Assembly: GCA_965602805.1 (NCBI GenBank)
Contig: CBFCZK010000009.1
Coordinates: 1 to 64,000 of the forward strand
DNA from: Thiomicrorhabdus sp965602805
GTDB lineage: Bacteria > Pseudomonadota > Gammaproteobacteria > Thiomicrospirales > Thiomicrospiraceae
DNA: 64,000 nt
Direction of reading: 5' to 3'
Part shown: positions 7,859 through 16,238 of the stretch, piece by piece
How positions within the stretch are numbered: position 1 is the stretch's first letter
How the letters are laid out: every line of letters begins with the position of its first letter
Position numbers and translations under genes: made by a program
Notes under the pieces: generated by a model
The model's database searches: none
What the model saw: the letters and a program-made list of their open reading frames with translations, nothing else
Told to the model about the DNA's origin: nothing

Positions 7859-9193
7859 ATGATTTTATCGCATAAGCACATAATCACTTCCGTTTTGATG
7901 AGTCTGTCACTGAGCCTGTTTTCTCTAAATGTTTGGGCTGCGGTGCAGATAGAGCAATGGCACACTAAAAATGGATCTAAGGTCATATATGTGCATGCAC
8001 CGCAACTGCCGATGTTGGATGTTCAAGTCAGTTTCGATGCCGGCAGTGCGCGTGATGGTCAGCAGTGGGGGATTGCCTCGATGATGACCACAATCTTGGG
8101 GCTGCAAACGAAAAACCATAGTGAAGAAGCGCTCTCTGATCAAATTAATGCATTAGGCGCAAAAGTGGGCGGCAGTATTAATCGCGATATGGCGACTTAT
8201 ACACTGCGTACTCTGACGCGTGAATCTATCTTAACGCCAGCCTTAGATTTGTTTCATGACACCATCGTAGAATCGACTTTTGACCAATCGATTTTCGAGC
8301 GTGAACGTAACCGTGTGTTGGTCGGATTAAAACAACAGCAATTGGCACCGAGCTCGATGGCGCGTAACGCTTTTTGGGCAATGTTATACGGTAATCATCC
8401 CTATGCACATCCAGTGCCAGGCAGTGTTGAAAGTGTTAAAGCACTTAAGTTAAAAGATATTCAGGCTTTTTATAATCAATATATCGTCAGCAAAAATGCA
8501 CTGATTTCGATTGTCGGTAATGTCGATAAGATTGAAGCTCAAAAAATTGCCGAAAATCTATTGAAAGGCCTGCAAGCTGGGCAGAAACCTGCCTTGATAG
8601 CGTCGCCGATTTCTTCACAAAAAAACTTAGCTGAATCAGAGCAGCATCAACTCATTGAGTTTGACTCCAGTCAGACCTATTTCAAACTCGGTCAGATAGG
8701 CGTTGAGCGGGGTAATCCTGATTACTATGCGTTGTTTTTGGGTAATCATCTGTTAGGTGGCAGTGGCTTTGGTTCGTTATTAATGGAAGAGGTGCGTGAA
8801 AAACGCGGATTGGTGTATGGTGTCAGTAGTGGTTTTGCGCCGATGCGCCAGCCAGGCCCTTGGTTAGTCAGCTTGTCGACTAAAAACAAGAGTGCCAAGG
8901 AAGCCCAGCAAGTTGTGAATGAAACCATTAAGAACTTTATGCAAGACTTTGACGATGAGCACTTGCAAGCCATTAAAGACAATTTGGTCGGCGGCTTTCC
9001 TTTACGCATTGACAGTAATGGCAAAATCATCGGTTATATAACGATGATTGGGTTTTACAACTTGCCATTAAACTACCTTGAAGAATTCCCCAAGACGGTT
9101 TCTGAACTCAGTAAGCAAGATGTTTTAGAGGCTTGGCAGCGTCATATGGATTTAAACACTATGAAATCAATTATGGTGGGCCAACCTGAGTAG
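7859..9193 (+). CDS. M16 peptidase-like protein, non-catalytic subunit
   Basis: A 444-residue M16 fold with an N-terminal signal (cleavage near VWAA, residue 28). The position of the zinc motif reads GIASMMTTIL, so HxxEH is absent and the protein should be inactive alone. The C-terminal part keeps the substrate-binding region (MEEVREKRGLVYGVSSGF). Its ATG is immediately after the TAA of the catalytic subunit, which indicates coupled 1:1 expression. The pair probably forms a periplasmic M16 heterodimer. Confidence 0.9.
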   Translation: MILSHKHIITSVLMSLSLSLFSLNVWAAVQIEQWHTKNGSKVIYVHAPQLPMLDVQVSFDAGSARDGQQWGIASMMTTILGLQTKNHSEEALSDQINALGAKVGGSINRDMATYTLRTLTRESILTPALDLFHDTIVESTFDQSIFERERNRVLVGLKQQQLAPSSMARNAFWAMLYGNHPYAHPVPGSVESVKALKLKDIQAFYNQYIVSKNALISIVGNVDKIEAQKIAENLLKGLQAGQKPALIASPISSQKNLAESEQHQLIEFDSSQTYFKLGQIGVERGNPDYYALFLGNHLLGGSGFGSLLMEEVREKRGLVYGVSSGFAPMRQPGPWLVSLSTKNKSAKEAQQVVNETIKNFMQDFDDEHLQAIKDNLVGGFPLRIDSNGKIIGYITMIGFYNLPLNYLEEFPKTVSELSKQDVLEAWQRHMDLNTMKSIMVGQPE

Positions 9194-9218
9194 TTTAGCC
9201 TCAGGAATACATTGGAGT

Positions 9219-9248
9219 TTTAAAGTGGCCAGGCCTGGTCACTTTAAA
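9219..9248. repeat. Iterated palindrome variant, 30-bp symmetric with one mismatch
   Basis: The core is GCCAGGCCTGGT, one base from the consensus. Fifteen-base arms (TTTAAAGTG outward of the core and its complement) match except at the single changed base. It lies between the convergent M16 and acyltransferase genes. Confidence 0.85.
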
Positions 9249-9277
9249 TTTCAGGTTTTTTAAGCACTTATTGCTCT

Positions 9278-11026
9278 TCATTTAGCTGTAATTGGAGTTA
9301 TATAACGCTGTTTTTTCTTAGGCTTTATCTTATCGATTTCGACAAAGATAAACGCATCAATACAATCATTAAAATCTGGGTCGACACTGAAGTCTATAAA
9401 ACGACAGCCTTTGTCATCACATAGTTCGGCATACTGTTTAAACAGAGTCGGTACTTTTACACCCTCCAAGTCTAATAAAACATTCAGTTTTTTATAGCTC
9501 TCTTTATAGTCACCAGAAAACTCTGTATCTGCAATGGCTTGTGTCGGTTTGCTGAGTTTAAAGGGACGCTTACCGATGGCTAAAAGCTGTTCATCACCAA
9601 ACTGCTGTTTGTAGAAACCGCTAATCAACTCTTTTGCTAATTTAGGATAGGCATCCGACAAACTGACCGGGCCAAACATATATTGGATGTGGGGGTTGCG
9701 CACCAGATAGGCACCAATGCCATACCATAAATAGTCCAAACTGCGTTTACCCCAATAGCGTGGTTGCACAAAGCTCCGCCCCAACTCTAACGAATTTGGC
9801 AGATAGGCTTCAATTTCTGGCGTTAAATCAAACAGCGTGCTGGTATACAGGCCTTGAAGACCTTTTTTGGCCATAATATCGTCGCATTCACCAATGCGAT
9901 AGGCACCGACAATCTCTAAATCTTGCTCATCCCACAGCACTAGATGACGATAATCGGCATCGTAGGCATCTAAGTCTAACCGCTTGCCAGTGCCTTCTTC
10001 TACGGTGCGAAAAGTCAGTTCGCGCAACCGGCCAATCTCTTGCATGACGGGCGAGTCGGCTTCGTAGTCAAATAGATAAATGTGTTTGCCATCCTGAGTT
10101 TCTCCCAAGCGTTCAGCGCTTTTTAATGCCTTTTTGAGCGCACTCCGATTCACTGGATGCGCAACGGTTTCAAGCGTTTCTAAAAAAGGCTGCTGTTTTA
10201 TTTTTTTAGGTCTATCCAATCGGTATAGGTATTTCCTAAACGCATTCGCTAACTTTTTGCCCTTTTGCTCTTGCTGGCGAATCGATTTCCAGGGAATCGG
10301 TTTACTGATATGAAACTGTATTTCTTGGTGGCGCTGCTTAAACATCTCCTGCACCAACATGAGCGTGCCTAAGGGTTTATAAATCGCTGAGAGAGCATAA
10401 AACAGTGCCGAGTTGCGGGCATCGATATAGATTGGTAAAACGGGTGATTTGGTTTTTTCAGCGAGCTTTAAAAATCCCGCTTTCCAAGCTCCATCTCGTA
10501 CACCATTAGGGCGTATTCTCGAAACTTCTCCAGAAGGAAAGATGATGACCGCTTGGTCTGATTCTAAGGCGGTAAGCATCGCCTTAAACTGGCTTTTATG
10601 TTGGGCACCAGCACTCATATTGTCGATGGATAGAAGTAGCAAGTTTAATGGCTCAATATGTGATAACAGCTCATTGGCAACGATACGCACATCCGGACGC
10701 ACGCTGCGCACCAGTTTCAGTAACGCTAAGCCATCTAAAGAACCGATGGGATGATTGGCAACGATAATAACGCGGCCTTCTGCTGGAATATTATTGAAAT
10801 CACGGTTATTGACTTGGTAGCTGAAGTTGAAGTGATCTAAAACGTGATCTAAAAAAGCAAAGCCCTTTAAGTGCTGATTGGTTTGCATGAACTGATTGAT
10901 CTCATCTTCATGCAATAAGCGTTTCAGGAGTTTTAAAAACAACTTAGCCCCCGTCTTTTTTTCAAAGTAGGGGTGTTTATGGGTGAGCGTTTTTTCAATG
11001 TTAATCATGGAATCACTTTTTGTCAT
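9278..11026 (-). CDS. OlsF-like protein: lysophospholipid acyltransferase plus GNAT-type acyltransferase
   Basis: A 582-residue two-domain protein. The N-terminal half (about 60-270) is a PlsC-like acyltransferase with the catalytic NHPIGSLDG (91-99) and FPSGEVSR motif. The C-terminal half (about 295-480) resembles the GNAT-type N-acyltransferase OlsB (hemolysin-like), with LELGRSFVQPRYWGKRSLDYLW. This domain order is that of OlsF, which makes ornithine lipid by N- and then O-acylation of ornithine. Production of an aminolipid here is inferred from architecture only. It is convergent with the M16 operon and appears monocistronic. Confidence 0.8.
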   Translation of the reverse strand: MTKSDSMINIEKTLTHKHPYFEKKTGAKLFLKLLKRLLHEDEINQFMQTNQHLKGFAFLDHVLDHFNFSYQVNNRDFNNIPAEGRVIIVANHPIGSLDGLALLKLVRSVRPDVRIVANELLSHIEPLNLLLLSIDNMSAGAQHKSQFKAMLTALESDQAVIIFPSGEVSRIRPNGVRDGAWKAGFLKLAEKTKSPVLPIYIDARNSALFYALSAIYKPLGTLMLVQEMFKQRHQEIQFHISKPIPWKSIRQQEQKGKKLANAFRKYLYRLDRPKKIKQQPFLETLETVAHPVNRSALKKALKSAERLGETQDGKHIYLFDYEADSPVMQEIGRLRELTFRTVEEGTGKRLDLDAYDADYRHLVLWDEQDLEIVGAYRIGECDDIMAKKGLQGLYTSTLFDLTPEIEAYLPNSLELGRSFVQPRYWGKRSLDYLWYGIGAYLVRNPHIQYMFGPVSLSDAYPKLAKELISGFYKQQFGDEQLLAIGKRPFKLSKPTQAIADTEFSGDYKESYKKLNVLLDLEGVKVPTLFKQYAELCDDKGCRFIDFSVDPDFNDCIDAFIFVEIDKIKPKKKQRYITPITAK

Positions 11027-11348
11027 CTGCTAGATTTAGAGAGTAGTGTGGAGTCTTTAAATGACGGGCATATGACGTATTTATTACGCTTAAGGTGGTA
11101 GGGCGCTGCGCAAAGTGACGTTTTTTTGGGAGACTAAAATCTTATAGATGAATACTTGTTAGGGTGACTTGTAGTAACTTGTTTTCCAGCGCGGGTCGAT
11201 TTGAGGGTTTTTCTTAATGGCTTAAGGCTATGATTTAATTGATGGTATTGTACTTTAGGCCGGTGCGATTTTTGACTTTTTAAGTTATACTAACAGACTA
11301 AGTATAAATAATATAAGCATATAAATAAGTTTAATTAGGGGATTAATA
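11027..11348. other. Intergenic leader of the Tat-lipoprotein gene
   Basis: No gene is visible. The last 70 bp are very AT-rich with a TATACT box near 11286 and a good ribosome-binding sequence AGGGGAT before the GTG start at 11349. A suitably spaced -35 was not found. Confidence 0.5.
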
Positions 11349-13508
11349 GTGAACAGAAGAGATTTTTTAGGACTAAGTACAAAGCTAACCGCTTCTTTGG
11401 CTCTACCTGCATCATTAGTTGGTTGTGGTGGCGGTTCTGGTGATGCCGCAGATTTAGCCCCTAATGCAGCTACGTCTAGTATTGATAGTAATTTAGCAAC
11501 GACCAGTGCTTTACAGTCGGATGCGGATAGCACGAGTGCAGACCTTGATCAGTCACTGAACGATACGCTTGTTGCAAGCCCTGTTGCAGCTGCTCCAGCT
11601 AGCCTTATTAAGGCGACTACCTCATCGGTATCTCGCCCTCAGCTTACAGAAGAGCAAGCAAATAACTTAACTGAAGAAGAAAAAAATTCTTATTTGGTTG
11701 ATTTCTTTCAAAAGAGTACAAGTAAGCCAATGTATACACCAGTCACGCCTTTAGACGGTGAGACATATTTAACATCACATTACCTAGAAAACGCTGGCTC
11801 TGGAACGCTTTGGGAAAATGCTGTTTCTGCGCAACAATTAGCTTATAAACAATATACGCATCAATACACTAAATTGGTGGCGACCATGCGTTTGTTTGAC
11901 GCCGAAAATTACAGTGCTACTGATGCACAAGCGGCAAGTGCGCGTACGGTTACGCCTCGTGCTGTCGTTCAAGCTTCAGCACGTGACTTGTTGAACGCTA
12001 CTCCAAAATCTTTGGACTTATTAGATATTTTGAATGGTTTGATTACGAGTGTTGTGAGTGGCGTATATGGACTTATCTTTGACAGTATAGGCAGTGCATT
12101 GCAGGAGATTTATTCTGTATTGCTAGAATTGATTGGCAGTGATCAATTGCAAGGATTGGCTTACTCATTCTTGGTCACCGCTTCGGTGGACGACATGTTA
12201 CAAGCCTTGATTGAGGCGAATACAGAAAATCTAAATTTTGAAAATAGAACAGAGGTTACGCTTAGTTTGGCTAAAATTAGTATCGCGGCCGTTGCGTTAT
12301 TGAGTTTGACTAAAATGAATGGTCTGGAAGATGCTGAAGCATCTTCGATTGATACTGAGTTTATGACAGCGTATGTTTCCAGTACTAATGTCATTAGTAA
12401 TGTATCTCTAATGTGGTTAGGTTTGTCTGACAATATTATGACGGATGTTTTAGGTGGGTTGCAGGCCAATGCCAGTGCTGCGATTGATATTGAAAACGAT
12501 GGTGCAGACTATGGTCTTGAAGTATTACCAGATAGTAGTGAACTTATTGCAACGCTGAAAACAAATTCAACGTTACTTGCTTTAGTTTCTTTAGCCATTA
12601 AGAGCGTATTCTCTGTCATGGAGAGCGAAACAGCGGATATCGTCACAGGAGACTCGTTGACATCCGCCTTCACGGCGGACAGTGCTGCTGATATTTTTAA
12701 AATATTATTCACTTCTGAGCCGAGTGTTGCTGATGAAGTGCTCGCAACAGCACTTGACGCAGATAGTTTTACCGTGCCTTTGGCGGCAACGGTATCTAGT
12801 CTGACAGAGTCTGTTACAGGAGATGCAGAGTTCGTAGCCACCGTAGATGATTGGAGTTCTGATCCGATTAGTGAAAGGCTGGTTATCGTTGATGCAGGGC
12901 TGGCTGTGGAAGAGGATGCTTATGATTTTGCATTGGAATTAGCGAATTTTGCCTATGAATTTACGATGCAGACAGAAGGCGATGCGGTTGAGTTTGCCAC
13001 GCATTTGGCCGATTTAGCATATCAATTCACCATGGATATAGAAACGGATGCTTATAACTTTGCAATGCAAGGTATGGAGTATGGTTACCTGTTTGCTTCA
13101 CGTGGTGAAGAGGTTGGCATTATGGCGGATCGTATCTTATGGATGGCGGTACAGATTGGTATTATGGCAGATCGTATCGGCGAGATGGCGGATCGTATTG
13201 TGTATACTGAGCAACTGATTGTCTACACTGAAATTTTGATTCTAGATTTTGGGTTGCTAATTTACGGTACGATTAAACAAATCACCAATTTAATCCTAAC
13301 GGGCATGGCATTGATTCTGGATCGTGAATGGTACACGCCTGAATCAGAAGACCTGGTTTTGAATGCGATTAGTTCCAATGTGAATGTTATGATCGAAAAT
13401 ATGCAGGAGTATGCTTTGGCGGTATTAGATAATCAGGGTACCTTACGAGAATTGACAATGGACTCTCTGGTCGCTTATGCGGAATATCCTGAACCTGAAG
13501 TTGTCTAA
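11349..13508 (+). CDS. Tat-exported lipoprotein with 11-residue (hendecad) repeats, function unknown
   Basis: A 719-residue protein starting with GTG. The N-terminus has the twin-arginine motif NRRDFLGLS and a lipobox ending at Cys26 (SLVGC), followed by a Gly/Ser/Ala-rich linker. The middle is helical and Ala/Leu/Ser-rich. From residue 523 to about 632 the chain follows an 11-residue period: DAYDFALELAN, FAYEFTMQTEG, DAVEFATHLAD, LAYQFTMDIET, DAYNFAMQGME, YGYLFASRGEE, then MADRI-containing units. Hendecads normally give right-handed coiled coils or surface-lying amphipathic helices. I recognise no enzyme domain. It is 6 nt upstream of a LolA-like gene and convergent with an MMPL exporter and barrel, so a joint envelope role is likely. 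Confidence 0.8.
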   Translation: MNRRDFLGLSTKLTASLALPASLVGCGGGSGDAADLAPNAATSSIDSNLATTSALQSDADSTSADLDQSLNDTLVASPVAAAPASLIKATTSSVSRPQLTEEQANNLTEEEKNSYLVDFFQKSTSKPMYTPVTPLDGETYLTSHYLENAGSGTLWENAVSAQQLAYKQYTHQYTKLVATMRLFDAENYSATDAQAASARTVTPRAVVQASARDLLNATPKSLDLLDILNGLITSVVSGVYGLIFDSIGSALQEIYSVLLELIGSDQLQGLAYSFLVTASVDDMLQALIEANTENLNFENRTEVTLSLAKISIAAVALLSLTKMNGLEDAEASSIDTEFMTAYVSSTNVISNVSLMWLGLSDNIMTDVLGGLQANASAAIDIENDGADYGLEVLPDSSELIATLKTNSTLLALVSLAIKSVFSVMESETADIVTGDSLTSAFTADSAADIFKILFTSEPSVADEVLATALDADSFTVPLAATVSSLTESVTGDAEFVATVDDWSSDPISERLVIVDAGLAVEEDAYDFALELANFAYEFTMQTEGDAVEFATHLADLAYQFTMDIETDAYNFAMQGMEYGYLFASRGEEVGIMADRILWMAVQIGIMADRIGEMADRIVYTEQLIVYTEILILDFGLLIYGTIKQITNLILTGMALILDREWYTPESEDLVLNAISSNVNVMIENMQEYALAVLDNQGTLRELTMDSLVAYAEYPEPEVV

Positions 13509-13514
13509 TAACTG

Positions 13515-14330
13515 ATGTTGCCAAAGAGCTCAGAAAAAATCGTTATCAATAAAATTGCGCTCTCATTGAGCGTTATTTTGTTGTTTGGTACAGTTTCTGT
13601 GTCTGCAAGTGATGCTGAAAAAGAATCTACACCCAATATATCAGCCCTCCTCGAAGACGCTCAAAGTATCTATGATCGCAGTGTTAAAGTTTTCTCCACC
13701 AATAATACGGCTTTTATTGTCGATTCTGAGATTCATTATGCAGATGGCGAAACGGAAGAGAGGGCTTTTTTACTGGCGAAAACATCATCTAGTGAGGATA
13801 AGAGTTCTGTTCTGATTCGTTTTTTAGCTCCGACTAATATCAAATGCACGACCGTCTTGGTCAATAAGGCCGCTGAACAAACCAATCGTTTTGCTTATTT
13901 CCCTTCCCTGAAGCGCACGCGTGTCATTCCAGAAAAAGATAAGCAAAAAGAAGTGTTTGGGATTGGTATTTCCTACGAAGATTTGAATAAGCCTGATGGA
14001 CTTTTTAATCCGACTGAAATGCTTGAGCAAGATGGTAAGGCGTTCTATCAATTAACGCTAAATGAACAGAGTAAATCCTCCGTGTATTTGATTAGTACAG
14101 ACGAATACTTGTTGACCGAATTGACCGTGTTTAGAGACGAACAGCTAGAAAAGAAAGTCAAAATCCACCAAATACAGGAAGTTTTTGGTGAGAAGATGAT
14201 TACTGCTTGGGAAGTGGTTGATCCTAAGAAAGAGAGAGCCATTCAATATAAGATTCGTTCTGAATCGATTAAACAAAACCCTCAAAAATCGCTTTTTTAT
14301 AAAAACAGCTTATCGAGATGCCGTCTTTAA
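13515..14330 (+). CDS. LolA-like outer-membrane lipoprotein-sorting family protein
   Basis: A 271-residue protein with an N-terminal signal peptide (hydrophobic residues 12-30, cleavage near VSAS). The body follows the LolA/LolB-like fold family commonly annotated as outer membrane lipoprotein-sorting protein: repeated YDRSVKVFS, FLAPTNIKCTTVLVN, RFAYFPSLKRTRVIPEKDKQ and FGIGISYEDL blocks. Members often sit beside MMPL/RND exporters and may carry a hydrophobic cargo across the periplasm. It follows the Tat lipoprotein by 6 nt (operon) and converges on the MMPL gene. The C-terminus ends at SLFYKNSLSRCRL; another frame is open just beyond it, but the family-like ending supports the annotated frame. 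Confidence 0.8.
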   Translation: MLPKSSEKIVINKIALSLSVILLFGTVSVSASDAEKESTPNISALLEDAQSIYDRSVKVFSTNNTAFIVDSEIHYADGETEERAFLLAKTSSSEDKSSVLIRFLAPTNIKCTTVLVNKAAEQTNRFAYFPSLKRTRVIPEKDKQKEVFGIGISYEDLNKPDGLFNPTEMLEQDGKAFYQLTLNEQSKSSVYLISTDEYLLTELTVFRDEQLEKKVKIHQIQEVFGEKMITAWEVVDPKKERAIQYKIRSESIKQNPQKSLFYKNSLSRCRL

Positions 14331-14381
14331 AGCGCCCGTGACTCAATCTATTTAAGCTTTTATAAACACTGGAAATGTTGG

Positions 14382-16238
14382 TTATTCGCTAGAGTTCTGC
14401 GGGATTGGATGTGGAATAAAGTGTTTAAACAGCGTTGGTAATAAGTAAATCATTAGTATCATGTGAAAGCTCAGCAAGAGTGCAAGTTCCACTCCAAACG
14501 CCTTCAAAAACCCTTCAGTAATCCCTACCATAGAAAATAAGCTAATAATCATAATGGAATTGGACAGAATAATCGGTTTATAAACGACCTTAAAACAACC
14601 TTGCGTCAAGGTTTTGTAGGTAATCAATATGTGTATGAGGTTGTCTGTGATTAATCCAATAAAAAGGATTAAGGCGATCATGGTCATGACCGATAGCTCT
14701 ATTTTCAATAAACCATGTAGGGTTAGCAGTAATGCCACTGAGAAAAGTGCGGGTAGTAAACTGATTAAGACGCGTAGGCTCATATAAAACAAAGTAAATA
14801 AAAGTGCGAGTAATAAGAAAATATAAGTCATGCTTTCAAGCATTTCATTGACAAATACTTGTTGGTAACTCGCGATCTTAGCAAGATGGCCTTGGGGCTC
14901 GATGTTAAAACTAGGGTTTTTCTGGTTGACTTGCTCAATGGCCTGTAACAGCGAAATCAACTCATTAACAGGCTTCATAATGCTAACCGATACCATGAAG
15001 TAAGTCGTTTTGAAGTCAGAGCTGTAGAGTATTGTGTCATCTGAATAAAGATCTAATGCCAGTTTGAACTGCGCGAATTTAGCAGGCGTTACGCTTGCAA
15101 AGGACTCCTCCATAAGTCTTTTATAAAACGAGTTTAAGTTAAAAATGGGTTGCGTATTAATCGGGAGTTTCTGAGTAATACGAGACTGAAGTTTAAACAG
15201 TTTTTGGTTACATTCTAAGCTTCTAAAAGAGCAGTCTTGCGCGCTGATAGCCAGTAAAACTGGCTGAGATAAGCTGTGCTGATTTTCAAAGGCTGCAATG
15301 CTTTGATGGTAACTAGAGAGCGATAAAGGATTTAAGTTAATGTTGTTTAGATCCACGAAGACTAAGCCCGACAGAATCAGCGTGCTAATCGCGATGATTT
15401 TCTTCAAGGAGATAAAGGGCGGTTTTTTAAACGTAAACCATTTAAGGTTATGCTTATTGGCTGGAAACCAAAAGACTCTTATACCGATATAAAGTGACAA
15501 AAGGCCTATCCAGATCATTAAGGCCGTACCAAAATCACTAATGACGCCAAATCCGGAAATGGATAGTAGTAAGGCACTTAACCAAGTCGTTATTAACGAC
15601 GCCGCTAGGCTGATAGAAAGCTTTCGAATGGGCGTCTTATTGTAGTAAATTTGGTTGATTAGGGTGAAGACATAGATATAGATGAAAAGCAGTGAAAGCA
15701 GGTACGCTGAATTGAGTGGAATGGGCCAAAAGACAATCGTCCCCAGTATTAATAGGGAGAACAGCAGGACTTCATTAACCACATTCAGAAGATAGCGTGC
15801 GGAGGTCATGAAGAGTATTAGAGGCAGTAAAATTGGGATAAATTTCCATAAATAGGATTGCATGTCTTGCATGAACTCAGTCGAGAGCAAGTCGCCGACA
15901 ATAGGAGTACCCAAGTAGCTTTCAGGCGGCAAATTTTGAATCAGCTCTGTTTGATGGGCTTTGCTAAAGAACGTTAATGCCACATTGGGTGTTTCTGGCA
16001 GCTTGATATGGCCTTGGATGAGCTGCTGTTCTTCTAATGACTCATAAAGGTGCTCGTCTTCACTGACAACGAAAAGATAGCGGCTATCCGCAATCGAATC
16101 CCCTTTACTGTTTTGAGAATCTGCTTTGAGTGGAAAAAACTGTTCAATGTCCGTGCCAACAATGGAGACGTTTTGAAGCAGTAGAGCATTGAGCGCTATG
16201 CTGGTTATGAGGAGTAAAGCTTTAAATAGTCTGCTCAA
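14382..16238 (-). CDS. MMPL/RND-family exporter
   Basis: A 618-residue inner-membrane protein. One N-terminal helix (about 5-22) is followed by a periplasmic loop, a bundle of helices (about 130-270), a second periplasmic domain (about 300-460) and a second bundle (about 465-605), the duplicated layout of RND/MMPL proteins. The last bundle contains MTMIALILFIGLITDNLIH, where an acidic residue sits in the membrane as expected for proton coupling. It is somewhat short for the family. Its start overlaps the stop of the outer-membrane protein gene by 4 nt, and it converges with a LolA-like gene. Export of a lipid or hydrophobic compound is inferred; substrate unknown. Confidence 0.8.
   Translation of the reverse strand: MSRLFKALLLITSIALNALLLQNVSIVGTDIEQFFPLKADSQNSKGDSIADSRYLFVVSEDEHLYESLEEQQLIQGHIKLPETPNVALTFFSKAHQTELIQNLPPESYLGTPIVGDLLSTEFMQDMQSYLWKFIPILLPLILFMTSARYLLNVVNEVLLFSLLILGTIVFWPIPLNSAYLLSLLFIYIYVFTLINQIYYNKTPIRKLSISLAASLITTWLSALLLSISGFGVISDFGTALMIWIGLLSLYIGIRVFWFPANKHNLKWFTFKKPPFISLKKIIAISTLILSGLVFVDLNNINLNPLSLSSYHQSIAAFENQHSLSQPVLLAISAQDCSFRSLECNQKLFKLQSRITQKLPINTQPIFNLNSFYKRLMEESFASVTPAKFAQFKLALDLYSDDTILYSSDFKTTYFMVSVSIMKPVNELISLLQAIEQVNQKNPSFNIEPQGHLAKIASYQQVFVNEMLESMTYIFLLLALLFTLFYMSLRVLISLLPALFSVALLLTLHGLLKIELSVMTMIALILFIGLITDNLIHILITYKTLTQGCFKVVYKPIILSNSIMIISLFSMVGITEGFLKAFGVELALLLSFHMILMIYLLPTLFKHFIPHPIPQNSSE

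Noticed and set aside
14270..14355. Frameshift at the end of the LolA-like gene (an overlapping frame reads AYRDAVFKAPV)
   Set aside because: The annotated ending SLFYKNSLSRC fits the family C-terminus, and no homopolymer slip is needed to explain it.
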